Part shown: in pieces, positions 8,278 through 18,607 of the stretch | Layout of the letters: each line of letters begins with the position of its first letter | Position numbering within the stretch: the stretch's first letter is position 1 | Assembly (NCBI GenBank): GCA_021295695.1 | Contig: JAGWBW010000004.1 | Location: 1 to 37,827, forward strand | Origin: Candidatus Latescibacterota bacterium | GTDB lineage: Bacteria; Latescibacterota; UBA2968 | DNA length: 37,827 nucleotides | Direction of reading: 5' to 3' | Made by a program: the position numbers and the translations under genes | The notes under the pieces: generated by a model | The model's database searches: none | What the model saw: only the letters and a program-made list of their open reading frames with translations | Told to the model about the DNA's origin: nothing

Positions 8278-8299
8278 CACCGCCTCCTCTCAGCCGCGC

Positions 8300-8764
8300 T
8301 CAGCCGGTTTTAGCCGCGCCACCGATATTGGCCTCAACTTGTCCTCCAGCTGCAAGAATTTTTTTTGCTGCTGCAGCTGATATCGCCTGAACCCGAATCT
8401 GTAATGGTGCAGAAATTTCGCCTCGCCCCAAAATTTTCACAGGGCGTTTTGTAGAGGCAATCAAACCCGCGGTTTTGAGCACTTCGGGCGTAATCTCGCC
8501 CGATAGTTCCTTGCTCGCCAAATCATCGAGGTTTACAATCTGATAGGTCACCCGAAAAGGATTGTTAAACCCAACTTTCGGCAAGCGCTGCTGCAGGGGC
8601 ATTTGCCCCCCTTCAAACCAGGCTTTGCGCTTGGATCCCGAGCGCGCCCGCTGACCTTTGTGCCCTTTGCCCGCAGTTTTGCCTGTTCCGGAGCCAGGAC
8701 CAATGCCCAAACGTTTCTTTTTAGAAGTTGCCCCTTGGGGCGGAGAGAGATTACCAAGTTTCAT
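8300..8764 (-). CDS. rplO: 50S ribosomal protein L15
   Basis: Late-assembly 23S rRNA-binding protein. MKLGNLSPPQGATSKKKRLG followed by a glycine/arginine-rich RNA-binding arm (GSGTGKTAGKGHKGQRARSG) and FEGGQMPLQQRLPKVGF is diagnostic. Two in-frame ATGs, at 8770 and 8764, are close together; the second matches the family start and has GGGAT upstream, giving 154 residues. It keeps the normal rpmD-rplO-secY order. Confidence 0.96.
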   Translation of the reverse strand: MKLGNLSPPQGATSKKKRLGIGPGSGTGKTAGKGHKGQRARSGSKRKAWFEGGQMPLQQRLPKVGFNNPFRVTYQIVNLDDLASKELSGEITPEVLKTAGLIASTKRPVKILGRGEISAPLQIRVQAISAAAAKKILAAGGQVEANIGGAAKTG

Positions 8765-8780
8765 TCTCATATCCCGCGTT

Positions 8781-8969
8781 TTAATTTTCTTCAACCTGGA
8801 CCAGATGTGCAACAGCCGCCAACATACCGCGCAATTGAGGAGAGTCAGCGTGTTCCACAGTATGCCGAATGCGGCGAATTCCCAACGCATCCAGTGTTCG
8901 TTGTTGCTTTTTTTGTCGTTTAATTGAACTGCGAATTTGTGTAATCCTCAGCATTTTTTTATCGCCCAT
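8781..8969 (-). CDS. rpmD: 50S ribosomal protein L30
   Basis: Small 23S rRNA-binding protein (about 62 residues). LRITQIRSSIKRQKKQQRTL and GIRRIRHTVEHADSPQLRGM are the family core. The ATG at 8969 shares its first base with the rpsE stop (TGATG), so translation is probably coupled; GGGGG lies five bases upstream. An ATG at 8954 (MLRITQIRS) is an alternative that would give a 57-residue protein. Confidence 0.94.
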   Translation of the reverse strand: MGDKKMLRITQIRSSIKRQKKQQRTLDALGIRRIRHTVEHADSPQLRGMLAAVAHLVQVEEN

Positions 8970-9487
8970 CACTGCCCCCGTACAGAAACCAATTCGGATT
9001 CTTCTACACCGCGCAATAGTGCAAACATTCTCGCATCTTTCAACCGCGTTAATCCTTCCATCGCGGCTTTAACAGCATTCTGAGGGTTTTGAGAACCCAA
9101 TGACTTTGTCAACACATTTTGAACACCAGCCAACTCCAAAACCGCACGCACACCGCCTCCTGCAATAATTCCCGTGCCAGGCGCGGCGGGTTTGAGCAAA
9201 ACGCGAGAAGCGCCAAACCTTCCAATAATCTCGTGGGGCAATGTGCCGTCAACAACTGGCACGCGCACCAGATTCTTTTTTGCATCGTCGGCAGCTTTGC
9301 GAATGGCTTCGGACACTTCGCCCGCTTTCCCCATCCCAATGCCCACAACGCCTTTTTTATCACCAATTACACAAAGTGCATTAAAAGCAAAACGCCGTCC
9401 ACCTTTTCGAACGTGAGATACCCGTTTGATGCTGTTGTTGATGACGATTTCCGTCAGATCTAAACCCGTGGCTTCAATTCTGCTCAA
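8969..9487 (-). CDS. rpsE: 30S ribosomal protein S5 (TTG start)
   Basis: Body protein of the 30S subunit, important for decoding accuracy and for mRNA entry. The double-stranded RNA-binding-like domain ([20 protein letters not shown]) and the [20 protein letters not shown] and [18 protein letters not shown] motifs are intact; 172 residues. The start is TTG at 9487 with AGGAG six bases upstream, and no better ATG lies near. It overlaps rpmD by one base. Confidence 0.96.
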   Translation of the reverse strand: MSRIEATGLDLTEIVINNSIKRVSHVRKGGRRFAFNALCVIGDKKGVVGIGMGKAGEVSEAIRKAADDAKKNLVRVPVVDGTLPHEIIGRFGASRVLLKPAAPGTGIIAGGGVRAVLELAGVQNVLTKSLGSQNPQNAVKAAMEGLTRLKDARMFALLRGVEESELVSVRGQ

Positions 9488-9503
9488 AATCGACTCCTTA
9501 ACA

Positions 9504-9878
9504 TTAAAATTTCAACCCGCCTTCGCGTGCACCTTCTGCCAATGCTTTGACACGACCGTGATAGAGATAGCCGGCGCGGTCAAAAACAACCTGCGAAATT
9601 CCAGCTTCCTGCGCTCTTACAGCCAAAACTTTGCCCACTTCGCGACTCTTATCGCATTTGCCTTCGATAGTTTGTAACTGGTCTTTGAGTTGCGGAGCAT
9701 TTGAGGATATCCCCATTAGAGAACATCCATTCACATCATCAATCAATTGCGCCTGAATATGTTTTAGACTCCTAAAAATCGTCAGACGCGGGCGATCGGC
9801 CGTTCCCAGAAGTCTCTTTCTAATACGCATTTGACGGCGCTTGCGCATCTTTGTCTTTTTAATTTGCTTGTCTGCCAT
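9504..9878 (-). CDS. rplR: 50S ribosomal protein L18
   Basis: Binds 5S rRNA with L5 in the central protuberance. The basic N-terminus ([17 protein letters not shown]) is followed by [20 protein letters not shown] and the C-terminal [23 protein letters not shown]. At 124 residues it is full length. It sits 16 bases from both rplF and rpsE. Confidence 0.97.
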   Translation of the reverse strand: MADKQIKKTKMRKRRQMRIRKRLLGTADRPRLTIFRSLKHIQAQLIDDVNGCSLMGISSNAPQLKDQLQTIEGKCDKSREVGKVLAVRAQEAGISQVVFDRAGYLYHGRVKALAEGAREGGLKF

Positions 9879-9894
9879 TGAACAACCTCAAAAT

Positions 9895-10461
9895 TTAAGC
9901 TACTGCGGCCTTGCCAGCCTTGCGCCGCACGTATTCGTTATTGTAGCGGATACCTTTCCCCTTATAGGGTTCAGGAGGCCGAATCCTTCGGATATTCGCC
10001 GCTGTGCGTCCCACGAGTTCTTTATCGGCTCCACTAATCTTAACCAGTGCCTGGGAATTTTCGATCTCCGAGGGTGGAGCATCGACACTAAATTCAATTC
10101 CCTGAGGGGCTTCAACAGTTACAGCGTGACTGAACCCCACGTTGATGTCCAAATTCTTCCCTTTCATATCTGCGCGATATCCCACCCCAACAACCACCAG
10201 TTGCTTCTCAAAACCAGCCGTAACGCCTTGAACAGCATTTGCCAATAAGGCACGCGTGAGACCCCAAATAGATTTGTGATGCCGGTCTTCGGGATCTTGC
10301 ACCGAAACAGAAAGAGATTCACCCTCTTGATTGACCTGCGTGAGCGGGTGTAAAGGCACCTGCAAAGTCCCTTTAGGCCCTTTTATTTCTGCCTCTGTGG
10401 CCCCAATTTGCACATTGACGCCTCCTGGAACGACAATCGGCTGTTTACCTATTCTCGACAC
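9895..10461 (-). CDS. rplF: 50S ribosomal protein L6 (GTG start)
   Basis: Large-subunit protein at the base of the L7/L12 stalk, by the sarcin-ricin loop. MSRIGKQPIVVPGGVNVQI begins the first L6 domain; the C-terminal domain ends with the family signature PEPYKGKGIRYNNEYVRRKAG. The start codon is GTG at 10461. Length 188, slightly above the usual 177-180. Gap to rpsH is 20 bases. Confidence 0.97.
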   Translation of the reverse strand: MSRIGKQPIVVPGGVNVQIGATEAEIKGPKGTLQVPLHPLTQVNQEGESLSVSVQDPEDRHHKSIWGLTRALLANAVQGVTAGFEKQLVVVGVGYRADMKGKNLDINVGFSHAVTVEAPQGIEFSVDAPPSEIENSQALVKISGADKELVGRTAANIRRIRPPEPYKGKGIRYNNEYVRRKAGKAAVA

Positions 10462-10481
10462 AATGCACTCCTTCCAGACCT

Positions 10482-10877
10482 TTACCAGACACTACAAAGA
10501 ACTTCGCCGCCAACACCTTCTCGACGCGCAGTTCGATCTGTCAAAATACCTTTTGATGTCGATAAAATAGCGACACCTAATCCATTGAGTATTCGAGGAA
10601 TTTCACCTTTGCCCACATATTTTCTCAAACCGGGGCGACTTTCGCGCTTCAATCCTTGAATCGCGCTTTCCTCATCGGAACTGTATTTGAGATAAAGGCG
10701 CAAATAACCCTGCCGGTTGTCATCGATATACGCATAATTGTGCACAAAACCGCTTTCTTTTAAAATGCGGGCAATCTCGCGCTTCATCCTGGAACTCGGA
10801 ATATCCACCTTGCGATGTCCGGCGCGACATGCATTTCGCACACGCGTCAACATATCGGCAATCGGATCCGTCATCAT
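10482..10877 (-). CDS. rpsH: 30S ribosomal protein S8
   Basis: Primary binder of 16S rRNA helix 21 and, in E. coli, the repressor of the spc operon. [16 protein letters not shown] is the normal beginning and [20 protein letters not shown] with the [11 protein letters not shown] end is the C-terminal domain; 131 residues. I chose ATG 10877, with AGGGGGA eight bases upstream; the open frame extends further but runs into rpsN. Confidence 0.97.
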   Translation of the reverse strand: MMTDPIADMLTRVRNACRAGHRKVDIPSSRMKREIARILKESGFVHNYAYIDDNRQGYLRLYLKYSSDEESAIQGLKRESRPGLRKYVGKGEIPRILNGLGVAILSTSKGILTDRTARREGVGGEVLCSVW

Positions 10878-10894
10878 ATGTGCTTCCCCCTCAA

Positions 10895-11080
10895 TTACCA
10901 ACTGGCCTTTGTCACGCCGGGAATCTCTCCGGCGAGGGCCAACTCGCGAAAACATATACGGCAAATACCAAATTTGCGCAAATAACCGCGTGGCCTGCCG
11001 CACCTGTGACACCGATTATAACGGCGGACTGCGAATTTCTGTTTGCGCTTTGCTTTGGCAATCATAGATTTTTTAGCCAT
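10895..11080 (-). CDS. rpsN: 30S ribosomal protein S14 type Z (zinc form)
   Basis: A 61-residue short S14 with two CxxC pairs (CHRC and CRIC), so the zinc-binding form rather than the long cysteine-free type. [20 protein letters not shown] opens it and [11 protein letters not shown] closes it as usual. I place the start at ATG 11080; the upstream in-frame start would overlap rplE. GGAG lies 11 bases upstream. Order rplE-rpsN-rpsH is standard. Confidence 0.96.
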   Translation of the reverse strand: MAKKSMIAKAKRKQKFAVRRYNRCHRCGRPRGYLRKFGICRICFRELALAGEIPGVTKASW

Positions 11081-11106
11081 ATCAGATCTAACTCCGTATT
11101 GATTTG

Positions 11107-11655
11107 TCAATCTTGTTTTTGAAATGGCATGCCCATTTCATTGAGCAGTTCAAAAGCCTCTTCATCAGTAGAGGCCGTAGTGACCAGGGTCACATCAAGG
11201 CCGCGAATTTTGTCAATTTGATCGTAGTCGATTTCGGGAAAAATAATTTGTTCCTGAATACCGACCGTATAGTTGCCACGGCCATCAAATGAGCGCATTG
11301 AAAGGCCGCGAAAGTCGCGAATACGCGGTACAGAAAAATTTAAAAACCGATCGAGAAATTCGTACATGCGAGATCTGCGAAGGGTGACAGCACAGCCAAT
11401 GGGTACACCCTGCCGCAGCTTAAAGTTTGAAACGGCTTTTCGGGCCCTGCGAACTGAGGGCTGCTGTCCTGCAATGCGGGTCAAATCTTCAACAGCATTT
11501 TCGATGACCCTGGCATTGAGGACGGCTTCACCAACGCCCATGTTTAAGACAACCTTTTCCAATTTGGGCACCTGCATGCGATTTTTATATCCAAACCGCT
11601 GGATGAGCGCAGGTACAACTTCATTTTCGTAGTATTCTTGTAATCGCGTTGCCAT
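11107..11655 (-). CDS. rplE: 50S ribosomal protein L5
   Basis: Central protuberance protein that binds 5S rRNA and contacts P-site t[38 protein letters not shown] and the C-terminal [17 protein letters not shown] are conserved. ATG 11655 gives 182 residues and has GAGG five bases upstream; the longer frame would overlap rplX completely and is not credible. Ten bases separate it from rplX. Confidence 0.97.
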   Translation of the reverse strand: MATRLQEYYENEVVPALIQRFGYKNRMQVPKLEKVVLNMGVGEAVLNARVIENAVEDLTRIAGQQPSVRRARKAVSNFKLRQGVPIGCAVTLRRSRMYEFLDRFLNFSVPRIRDFRGLSMRSFDGRGNYTVGIQEQIIFPEIDYDQIDKIRGLDVTLVTTASTDEEAFELLNEMGMPFQKQD

Positions 11656-11665
11656 GTCGTCCTCG

Positions 11666-11986
11666 TTATTCAACTTCGGGAATTTGCTCACCACTTTTTT
11701 TTGCAATGCGCACACGCGCCCCGTCTTCAAGGCGCTGAATGCGAATCCGGGTCCGCTCATCGGTTTGTGAATCAACAATCATGAGATTCGACACATGCAA
11801 GGGAGCTTCCTTTTCCACGATCCCGCCTTGTTGGTTATTGGGATTGGGGCGCGTATGGCGCTTGACATTGTTGATCCCTTCTACCAACACGCGTTCCTTC
11901 TTGGGCCACACATTCAAAACACGCCCTCGTTGACCGGTATAAACACCGCTTATCACCTCAACTTGATCACCCTTGCGAATCCTCAT
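11666..11986 (-). CDS. rplX: 50S ribosomal protein L24
   Basis: Assembly-initiating 23S rRNA binder near the tunnel exit. The KOW motif ([20 protein letters not shown]) opens it, followed by [28 protein letters not shown]. Length 106 is normal. It lies between rplN and rplE as expected. Confidence 0.97.
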   Translation of the reverse strand: MRIRKGDQVEVISGVYTGQRGRVLNVWPKKERVLVEGINNVKRHTRPNPNNQQGGIVEKEAPLHVSNLMIVDSQTDERTRIRIQRLEDGARVRIAKKSGEQIPEVE

Positions 11987-12009
11987 CTCAACACACTTGC
12001 CTTTCTTTT

Positions 12010-12378
12010 TTATATCACTTCGGGCGCCAAAGATACAATGCGCATAAACCGTCTCTCGCGCAACTCGCGGGCGACAGGTCCAAATATGCGGGTCCCTCGG
12101 GGTTCGCCTTCTTCACTGATCAAAACCGCGGCGTTGTCATCAAATCGAATATAGGACCCATCTGCCCTTCGCGTCTCTTTCCTTGTGCGGACGATTACGG
12201 CACGTGCAACATCACCGCGCTTCACACCGCTGTTTGGCTGTGCATCTTTAACGGAAACTACGATGGTATCACCGAGTTTGCCATACTTGCGTTTGGTGCC
12301 CCCCAAAATGCGGAAGCACATCACCTTTCGGGCACCCGTGTTATCCGCACAATTCAATACTGAATATTCCTGGACCAT
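12010..12378 (-). CDS. rplN: 50S ribosomal protein L14
   Basis: Intersubunit bridge protein. [20 protein letters not shown] and the [18 protein letters not shown] and [20 protein letters not shown] motifs match the family throughout; 122 residues, the canonical length. It starts the spc group 11 bases after rpsQ with no visible break or promoter. Confidence 0.98.
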   Translation of the reverse strand: MVQEYSVLNCADNTGARKVMCFRILGGTKRKYGKLGDTIVVSVKDAQPNSGVKRGDVARAVIVRTRKETRRADGSYIRFDDNAAVLISEEGEPRGTRIFGPVARELRERRFMRIVSLAPEVI

Positions 12379-12389
12379 GTTCTCTCCAC

Positions 12390-12650
12390 CTATTGCGCCT
12401 TTTTTGTAATTTCCACCAACCGCCAGCGTTTGGTCTTGCTCAAAGGCCGCGTTTCAACAACCATCACCTCATCGCCAGTTCTGGCCTCATTGTTCTCATC
12501 GTGTGCCGCCAATTTTGAACGTCTTTGCATAACTTTTCCATAAAGAGGGTGTGGCACCTGCCGCCGTACCTCAACGACAATTGTTTTATTAGATTTGTCG
12601 CTGACTACCAGCCCTACACGTGTTTTGCGATGCCTGCGAGTTTCCACCAT
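12390..12650 (-). CDS. rpsQ: 30S ribosomal protein S17
   Basis: OB-fold 16S rRNA binder of the lower body. [20 protein letters not shown] and [20 protein letters not shown] are diagnostic, then [20 protein letters not shown]. 86 residues. Twenty bases after rpmC. Confidence 0.97.
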   Translation of the reverse strand: MVETRRHRKTRVGLVVSDKSNKTIVVEVRRQVPHPLYGKVMQRRSKLAAHDENNEARTGDEVMVVETRPLSKTKRWRLVEITKKAQ

Positions 12651-12670
12651 ACAGCGATTCTCCTTAAAAA

Positions 12671-12883
12671 TTATGCCTTGGGAAGTTCGCGAATACCCAG
12701 TTCGTGTTCGCGCAACACGGTCTTTAGCCGAGCGAGGTCCTTACATGCATCTCGAAACGCAATTGGATTATCGAGCTGGCGCGTAGCCAACTGAATGCGA
12801 AGATTCACGAGTTCATCTTCTTGTTCGGCAATTCTTTCCCTTACATCATTTGCAGTTAGATCTCGGATTTCACTCGGTTTCAT
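12671..12883 (-). CDS. rpmC: 50S ribosomal protein L29
   Basis: Small two-helix protein at the tunnel exit, part of the docking site for trigger factor and SRP. The 70-residue chain has the helix [20 protein letters not shown] and the [19 protein letters not shown] end. Its ATG (12883) overlaps the rplP stop in an ATGA, so translation is probably coupled. Confidence 0.96.
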   Translation of the reverse strand: MKPSEIRDLTANDVRERIAEQEDELVNLRIQLATRQLDNPIAFRDACKDLARLKTVLREHELGIRELPKA

Positions 12884-13299
12884 TCGTCGTGCCCCCCGCG
12901 TTCTACAAAACGGACTTTAATGGGCAATTTTCGGCTGGCCAATTTGATTGCGCGTTGCGCGCTTTCGCGTGGTACTCCCTCAATTTCAAACATGATCCGC
13001 CCGGGTTTAATGACTGCTACCCAGTATTCGGGATTGCCTTTGCCTTTGCCCATACGGGTCTCTGCAGGCTTAACTGTAAGAGGTTTATCTGGAAAAACGC
13101 GAATCCAAACTTTCCCACCACGCACCAAAGCCTTGGAAATCGCCACGCGGGCTGCTTCAATCTGCCTGTTGGTAATCCATCCCGGTTCGAGAGCCTGCAA
13201 ACCGTATTCGCCAAAAGAAATATTGGCCCCTCGATGGGCCATACCTTTGCGACGCCCCCTCTGCTGTTTTCTCCATTTGACCCGTTTTGGCATTAACAT
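12880..13299 (-). CDS. rplP: 50S ribosomal protein L16
   Basis: Contacts A-site tRNA and helps assemble the peptidyl transferase centre. [20 protein letters not shown], then [20 protein letters not shown] and the [20 protein letters not shown] core; 139 residues. The first ATG (13299) matches the usual MLMPKR beginning, so I keep it over the one at 13293. It overlaps rpmC by four bases. Confidence 0.97.
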   Translation of the reverse strand: MLMPKRVKWRKQQRGRRKGMAHRGANISFGEYGLQALEPGWITNRQIEAARVAISKALVRGGKVWIRVFPDKPLTVKPAETRMGKGKGNPEYWVAVIKPGRIMFEIEGVPRESAQRAIKLASRKLPIKVRFVERGGHDE

Positions 13300-13320
13300 A
13301 ATAGCCGCTCCTGTCCCAAC

Positions 13321-13971
13321 TTAAGTTGCCAGATGGGCGTCTTGACCCATTTTTTCTCCGTGACAGATCCAAACTTTTACCCCTACAGTACCCGAGGTTG
13401 TATAAGCGGTAGATCTGGCATAGTCTATATCAGCGCGAAGTGTGTGGAGTGGAACGCGTCCTGCAGGCTCTGATTTTTCAACGCGAGACATTTCCGCTCC
13501 ACCGAGACGCCCCCCACACACCACTTTAATCCCTTCAGCTCCCATGCGCACCGCTGAAGCAACAGCTTTTTTCATTGCACGGCGAAACGAGACGCGTTGC
13601 TCGAGTTGTCGGGAGATATTATCGGCGACGAGTTGAGCGTTGAGTTCTGGCCGCTTAATTTCATTGATGTTGATATAAATTTCTTTGCCTGTCAGGTGCT
13701 TTAACTCATCTCGCAATTTATCGACCTCTGCGCCTTTCCGCCCAATTACAATACCAGGACGAGCGGTGTGAATCGAGATTGTCACCCGTTTGGGCGCACG
13801 CTCAATGTCTATTTGTGCGACGCTTGCCCGCTGCAGACGGCTGGTAATATATCGCCTGAGCATGAGGTCTTCTTGAAGCAGGCTGGCAAAATCGCGATTG
13901 GCAAACCAGCGGGAGTGCCAGTCTTTGACAATCCCCAACCTCACTCCGATTGGATGCGTTTTTTGGCCCAA
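13321..13971 (-). CDS. rpsC: 30S ribosomal protein S3 (TTG start)
   Basis: Head protein at the mRNA entry site, with helicase activity together with S4 and S5. The KH domain [18 protein letters not shown] and the C-terminal [20 protein letters not shown] and [10 protein letters not shown] motifs are intact. TTG at 13971 makes the protein begin [14 protein letters not shown], exactly the family start, and AGGAG lies upstream. A more distant TTG at 14001 would overlap rplV. Result 216 residues. Confidence 0.97.
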   Translation of the reverse strand: MGQKTHPIGVRLGIVKDWHSRWFANRDFASLLQEDLMLRRYITSRLQRASVAQIDIERAPKRVTISIHTARPGIVIGRKGAEVDKLRDELKHLTGKEIYININEIKRPELNAQLVADNISRQLEQRVSFRRAMKKAVASAVRMGAEGIKVVCGGRLGGAEMSRVEKSEPAGRVPLHTLRADIDYARSTAYTTSGTVGVKVWICHGEKMGQDAHLAT

Positions 13972-13981
13972 AGTGACTCTC

Positions 13982-14323
13982 CTATTCCTCGTCTGAAACA
14001 ACCAGCGTGATATGGCTATATCGCTTGCGAATCATTCCGGCAGCACCACGCGGCTGAGGACGCAATCGCTTTAACGCGATACCACCATCGACAAATGCTT
14101 CTTTCACAAAGAGTGCTTCTTCAACCGCGGATTCCTCTTCGCGGTTGACCGCATTTGCAACCGCGGATTGCAAGGTGCGCGCTACAATGCGCGCGGCCTT
14201 TTTAGGTGTAAATTGCAGGATGTGGAAAGCTTCTTCCACATCTTTCCCCCGCACGAGGTCAACCACCTGTCGTACCTTGCGCGGTGAAATTCTTGAATAG
14301 CGCAATATCGCCCGAGCTTCCAT
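13982..14323 (-). CDS. rplV: 50S ribosomal protein L22
   Basis: Lines the exit tunnel and binds all six 23S domains. [20 protein letters not shown] and [20 protein letters not shown] open the globular part; the tunnel hairpin region ([20 protein letters not shown]) is conserved. 113 residues. Gap of 22 bases from rpsS and 10 to rpsC. Confidence 0.97.
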   Translation of the reverse strand: MEARAILRYSRISPRKVRQVVDLVRGKDVEEAFHILQFTPKKAARIVARTLQSAVANAVNREEESAVEEALFVKEAFVDGGIALKRLRPQPRGAAGMIRKRYSHITLVVSDEE

Positions 14324-14345
14324 TTAAAATTCCCGTCTCAAAATA

Positions 14346-14633
14346 TCACTGCAAAGAAGTGGCGCGTTCAGTAGATCGCCCATGCCCCCCCCGATGCGTG
14401 CGCGTGGGGGCAAATTCACCGAGTTTGTGTCCCACCATGTTTTCTGTAATATAAACGGGGATAAATTTATTACCATTGTGTACAGCCAGCGTATGGCCTA
14501 CAAACTCTGGCGCAATTGTCGATCGCCGCGCCCATGTCTGAATAACCCGCTTATTACCAACCTTATTCATTTGCTCGATCTTTTTTATGAGACTCGGCTC
14601 AATAAAGGGCCCTTTTTTAATTGACCGTGCCAT
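14346..14633 (-). CDS. rpsS: 30S ribosomal protein S19
   Basis: Head protein that works with S13 near the A/P sites. [40 protein letters not shown] and [18 protein letters not shown]-like end are typical; 95 residues. AGGAG lies upstream of the ATG. Normal rplB-rpsS-rplV order. Confidence 0.97.
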   Translation of the reverse strand: MARSIKKGPFIEPSLIKKIEQMNKVGNKRVIQTWARRSTIAPEFVGHTLAVHNGNKFIPVYITENMVGHKLGEFAPTRTHRGGHGRSTERATSLQ

Positions 14634-14649
14634 AAAATAATGCTCCTGA

Positions 14650-15474
14650 TTATTTGCGTCTCTGAATGATCATTTGATCAGATTTATTTTTCTTTTTTCG
14701 CGTTTTATATCCCTTTGTGGGTTGTCCCCAGGGAGTCACCGGATGTCTGCCGCCTGTTGCCCGACCTTCTCCACCACCGTGTGGATGATCAATTGGATTC
14801 ATAGCAACACCACGCACTTTCGGACGTCTGCCCAACCAGCGAACCCGCCCTGCTTTTCCGACAACGACATTTTCATGCTCTAAATTGCCAACCTGCCCAA
14901 TGGTCGCATAACACGATACCAGGACCATCCGCCGCTCGCCAGAAGGCAAACGCAGGGTTGCAAAATTGCCTTCTTTGGCCATCACCTGAATTTCAGCACC
15001 CGCCGAGCGACCAATTTGTCCACCTTTTCCTGGTTTGAGTTCGACATTGTGTACATTGCTACCCAGAGGAATACTCGCCAAAGGAAGCGCGTTGCCGGGA
15101 CGGATATCTGCATCTGCACCAGACGCGACTTTATCGCCAACACTTAGACCAATTGGTGCCAGAATATAGCGTTTTTCACCATCGATATAATGCAAGAGTG
15201 CAATGCGGGCTGATCGATTTGGATCGTACTCAATGCTATGCACAATTGCAGGCACACCCACTTTATCTCGCTTGAAATCAATTCGACGATACTGTCGCCG
15301 ATGCCCGCCACCGCGACGACGGCTCGTGATACGCCCCCGATTATTGCGTCCCCCAGATTTTTTATTTGGTTCAACAAGTGATTTCTCTGGCGTATTTTTA
15401 GTAATCTCTTCAAAAGAAGAGACTGTCTTAAATCGCAACGAAGGCGTTACTGGGCGAAACTTCTTGACGGGCAT
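14650..15474 (-). CDS. rplB: 50S ribosomal protein L2
   Basis: Highly conserved protein needed for subunit association and peptidyl transfer. It has [19 protein letters not shown] and the C-terminal [16 protein letters not shown] with the key histidine. The protein is 274 residues, family length. It starts only five bases after rplW, so the GGATAA at the rplW end doubles as its ribosome site. Confidence 0.98.
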   Translation of the reverse strand: MPVKKFRPVTPSLRFKTVSSFEEITKNTPEKSLVEPNKKSGGRNNRGRITSRRRGGGHRRQYRRIDFKRDKVGVPAIVHSIEYDPNRSARIALLHYIDGEKRYILAPIGLSVGDKVASGADADIRPGNALPLASIPLGSNVHNVELKPGKGGQIGRSAGAEIQVMAKEGNFATLRLPSGERRMVLVSCYATIGQVGNLEHENVVVGKAGRVRWLGRRPKVRGVAMNPIDHPHGGGEGRATGGRHPVTPWGQPTKGYKTRKKKNKSDQMIIQRRK

Positions 15475-15479
15475 GATAT

Positions 15480-15767
15480 TTATCCTTCAAAGAAGTCGAT
15501 GCTGTGTCCATCGGCAAGGGTGACGACAGCCTTTTTCCAGTTGGAACGGCGTCCCTGAAACCGTCCAAGTCGTTTGATCTTGCCGTGCATTGTGCTCGTA
15601 TTGACCTTTACGACCTCGACATCAAACATGGCTTCAACCGCACGCTGAATATCGACTTTGTTTGCACCACGGAGAACTTCAAATACATATTTATTATGGC
15701 TTTCCTGCAAATTAGAAGCCCGCTCTGTAATAACGGGACGCCGAATAATCTGCATAGAATTTTTCAC
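15480..15767 (-). CDS. rplW: 50S ribosomal protein L23 (probable GTG start)
   Basis: Tunnel-exit protein and main docking site for trigger factor and [38 protein letters not shown] and [18 protein letters not shown] are the family core. Two starts compete: ATG at 15755 (MQIIRRP) and GTG at 15767 ([11 protein letters not shown]). The GTG aligns position for position with the usual MKDPRDVLKRP-type start, gives 95 residues, and overlaps the rplD stop in GTGA, so I prefer it. Confidence 0.93.
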   Translation of the reverse strand: MKNSMQIIRRPVITERASNLQESHNKYVFEVLRGANKVDIQRAVEAMFDVEVVKVNTSTMHGKIKRLGRFQGRRSNWKKAVVTLADGHSIDFFEG

Positions 15768-16396
15768 GAGGCCCCCCACAGAGCACGAATGCGAGAAACT
15801 GCACCGCACGTGAGAACCAGAACATCTGCACTGACCACGTCATAAGTTGAAACTTGCGAAACGGGTAATACGGAAAGTCTGGGGATATTTCGACAGGATT
15901 TGACGGTATTTTCAGCGATACCATCCGTCAGTAGCAATACCTTTTGCCCTTGAATTTCAAGCATTTGTGTCATTTGTGCCATTTGCTTTGTTTTGGGCAC
16001 CTCAAGCTCAAAATCTTCCAGGATAGATATGGCTTTACCGAGTGCTTTTTGCGAAAATGCCGAGCGTATGGCCAGCTTTTTGACTTTCTTGGGCACGCGT
16101 TCCCGAAAATATTTCGGCCTGGGACCGTGGGCTACCCCACCGCCGATCAGAATAGGCGATCCAGCCGTTCCCTTACGGGCACGACCAGTGCCTTTTTGTC
16201 GGTACATCTTCCGTTTTGTCCGATTGACCTCTGAGCGGGTTTTTGTCGAGGCATTGCCTTGCCGCTGATTGGTCAAAAACGCTTTAACGACATAATATAT
16301 CGCGTCAGCCGATGGTTCAATCCCAAAAACTGTTTCGGGTAGCTCCATCGAGCCAACTTCTTCACCTTCAAGATTGCAAACCTCAACAGATGCCAT
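15764..16396 (-). CDS. rplD: 50S ribosomal protein L4
   Basis: Lines the exit tunnel with L22; in E. coli it also represses the S10 operon. KMYRQKGTGRARKGTAGSPI is the tunnel-loop signature, followed by RPKYFRERVPKKVKKLAIRS. 210 residues. Gap of 17 bases from rplC; four-base overlap with rplW under the favoured start. No room exists upstream of rpsJ for an E. coli-like S10 leader. Confidence 0.97.
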   Translation of the reverse strand: MASVEVCNLEGEEVGSMELPETVFGIEPSADAIYYVVKAFLTNQRQGNASTKTRSEVNRTKRKMYRQKGTGRARKGTAGSPILIGGGVAHGPRPKYFRERVPKKVKKLAIRSAFSQKALGKAISILEDFELEVPKTKQMAQMTQMLEIQGQKVLLLTDGIAENTVKSCRNIPRLSVLPVSQVSTYDVVSADVLVLTCGAVSRIRALWGAS

Positions 16397-16413
16397 AATC
16401 GACTTACCTCAAA

Positions 16414-17037
16414 TCAGCTGCGTTTCTCAATAACAACCGTAGCTCCCTTACCGCCTGGTACGGCACCTTTTAGGAGAAGCAAATTTTGCTCGGTATCTAC
16501 ACCTGCGACCTTTAAGCCCCGAACCGTTACCTGCTGGTCACCCATATGCCCTGACATACGCATTCCCTTAAACACCCGCGAAGGATTCGAGCTTTGACCT
16601 ATTGAGCCAGGCGCGCGATGTCGATCTGATTGTCCATGGGTTTTTGGGCCACCTCTGAATCCGTGACGCTTGACAGTGCCCTGGAATCCACGACCTTTTG
16701 ATCGGGCAGTAACATCGACAACCTCGCCTGCCTCAAACATACTGACATCGAGTGTCTCACCTATAGCATATTCGGAGACATCATCAACTCGAAATTCTGC
16801 AAGACCTCGATGGGGATTAACACCTGCCTTCTTAAAAATCCCCTGATCCGCACGATTTAGCCGATCAACCCGAATCTCATCATACCCAACTCTCAAAGCC
16901 AAATACCCATCCGAATTCCTATCTTTAATCTGAACAATAGGACACGGAACAACTTCGAGAACTGTGACAGGCGTCAGCATTTCTGCATCATCAAATGCCT
17001 GAGTCATACCGATTTTTTTTCCAATCAATCCCAGCAC
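16414..17037 (-). CDS. rplC: 50S ribosomal protein L3 (GTG start)
   Basis: Assembly-initiating protein whose loop reaches the peptidyl transferase centre. LGLIGKKIGMTQAFDDAEM and the GSIGQSSNPSRVFKGMRMSG loop, which keeps the conserved Gln, are diagnostic; 207 residues. GTG at 17037 starts it two bases after the rpsJ stop, with AAGGTG overlapping the rpsJ end, so translation is likely coupled. Confidence 0.97.
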   Translation of the reverse strand: MLGLIGKKIGMTQAFDDAEMLTPVTVLEVVPCPIVQIKDRNSDGYLALRVGYDEIRVDRLNRADQGIFKKAGVNPHRGLAEFRVDDVSEYAIGETLDVSMFEAGEVVDVTARSKGRGFQGTVKRHGFRGGPKTHGQSDRHRAPGSIGQSSNPSRVFKGMRMSGHMGDQQVTVRGLKVAGVDTEQNLLLLKGAVPGGKGATVVIEKRS

Positions 17038-17039
17038 GA

Positions 17040-17348
17040 TTACACCTTGATTTCAATATCGATACCCGCAGGCAGATCCAGTTTCATCAGGGCATCTACC
17101 GTTTGGGGTGTTGAGTTGTGAATGTCGATAAGGCGCTTGTGTACGCGCATTTCAAACTGTTCGCGCGATTTTTTATCGACATGTGGAGATCGCAATACCG
17201 TGTAGAGCGAGCGCTTCGTCGGCAGAGGAATGGGGCCTGAAATAAGCGCCCCAGTCCGTTTTGCCGTCCGAACGATTTCTTCAGCAGAGCGATCCAGCGC
17301 ATTGTGGTTGTATGCTTTCAGTCTAATTCTAATTTTCTGTGCAGCCAC
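17040..17348 (-). CDS. rpsJ: 30S ribosomal protein S10 (NusE), GTG start
   Basis: Head protein, and as NusE a partner of NusB and NusG in transcription antitermination and coupling. [35 protein letters not shown] and [20 protein letters not shown] are conserved; 102 residues. GTG start with AAGGGA upstream. It is only 20 bases after tuf, so the str and S10 groups are fused without a leader. Confidence 0.97.
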   Translation of the reverse strand: MAAQKIRIRLKAYNHNALDRSAEEIVRTAKRTGALISGPIPLPTKRSLYTVLRSPHVDKKSREQFEMRVHKRLIDIHNSTPQTVDALMKLDLPAGIDIEIKV

Positions 17349-17368
17349 GAGGCATCCCTTCGCTGTTC

Positions 17369-18562
17369 TTATTCAACAATTTCAGTAATCACACCCGAGC
17401 CAATGGTTCGACCACCTTCCCGTACGGCAAATCGCAGTTCGGTTTCCATAGCGATTGGCGTAAACAGTTCTACAGACATGGTCACATTATCGCCAGGCAT
17501 CACCATTTCTACGCCATCGGGCAACTCTACCTTACCAGTCACATCCGTTGTGCGAAAATAGAACTGGGGTTGATAACCCGTAAAGAAAGGTTTGCTGCGT
17601 CCACCCTCTTTGTCTGTCAGCACATAAACTTCGCCTTTAAACTTTTTGTGAGGTGTCACTGAGCCTGGCTTGGCAACCACCATGCCGCGTTCAATTTCAT
17701 CTTTGTCAACACCGCGAAGCAACAAACCGACATTGTCACCAGCCCTGCCCTCATCGAGCAATTTGCGGAACATTTCCACACCAGTAACTGTTGTCTTGCG
17801 ACTCTCGCGAATGCCCACTATCTCAACTTCCTCATTGACATTGACCACACCGCGTTCAACACGCCCAGTACCGACTGTACCGCGCCCCGTAATCGTAAAT
17901 ACATCCTCAACCGGCATCAAAAAATCTTTGTCAATCTCGCGCACAGGCTCAGGGATATTTTCATCTACGGCTTCCATCAACTCCCAGATACAGGCGCAAT
18001 CTTCGGAATCGGGATCGTCAGACTCTAAAGCTTTGAGAGCAGACCCCTGAATCACTGGCACATCATCGCCGGGAAAATCGTATTGATCTAACAATTCGCG
18101 GACTTCCAGATCGACCAGTTCGAGCAATTCTTCATCATCGACCATATCGACCTTATTCATAAATACCACAATAGAAGGCACATTGACCTGGCGTGAAAGC
18201 AGAATGTGCTCGCGGGTCTGAATCATGGGGCCATCTGCGGCACTAACGACCAAAATCGCGCCATCCATCTGCGCGGCACCCGTGATCATGTTTTTCACAT
18301 AGTCGGCATGTCCGGGACAATCTACATGAGCATAGTGCCGATTTTCTGTCTGATACTCCACATGAGCCGTATTAATGGTGATTCCACGCTCTTTTTCTTC
18401 TGGTGCTTTGTCAATGTCGTCAAAGGGCATAAAATCGGCAAGTCCCTTGGCTGCCAGCGTCTTGGTAATAGCGGCTGTCAGCGTGGTTTTACCGTGATCG
18501 ACATGCCCGATTGTGCCGATATTGACATGAGGTTTGTCCCGTTCAAATTTTTCCTTCGCCAT
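17369..18562 (-). CDS. tuf: Elongation factor Tu
   Basis: GTPase that brings aminoacyl-tRNA to the A site. G1 GHVDHGKT (19-26), switch II DCPGHA and NKVD are in place; domains II ([15 protein letters not shown]) and III ([16 protein letters not shown]) complete a 397-residue protein. The ATG has an AGGAGG site. It is the only tuf in the window; a second copy often found by the tRNA-Thr/tRNA-Trp genes is missing at that site (see findings). Gap of 45 bases from fusA. Confidence 0.98.
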   Translation of the reverse strand: MAKEKFERDKPHVNIGTIGHVDHGKTTLTAAITKTLAAKGLADFMPFDDIDKAPEEKERGITINTAHVEYQTENRHYAHVDCPGHADYVKNMITGAAQMDGAILVVSAADGPMIQTREHILLSRQVNVPSIVVFMNKVDMVDDEELLELVDLEVRELLDQYDFPGDDVPVIQGSALKALESDDPDSEDCACIWELMEAVDENIPEPVREIDKDFLMPVEDVFTITGRGTVGTGRVERGVVNVNEEVEIVGIRESRKTTVTGVEMFRKLLDEGRAGDNVGLLLRGVDKDEIERGMVVAKPGSVTPHKKFKGEVYVLTDKEGGRSKPFFTGYQPQFYFRTTDVTGKVELPDGVEMVMPGDNVTMSVELFTPIAMETELRFAVREGGRTIGSGVITEIVE

Positions 18563-18607
18563 ATTTTCCTCCTAAAAAGATCGAACAAAAATAAAAAACG
18601 CGTTCGC

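Noticed and set aside
17349-17368. S10 operon leader for L4 control
   Set aside because: Only 20 bases separate tuf and rpsJ, so an E. coli-like leader cannot exist here.
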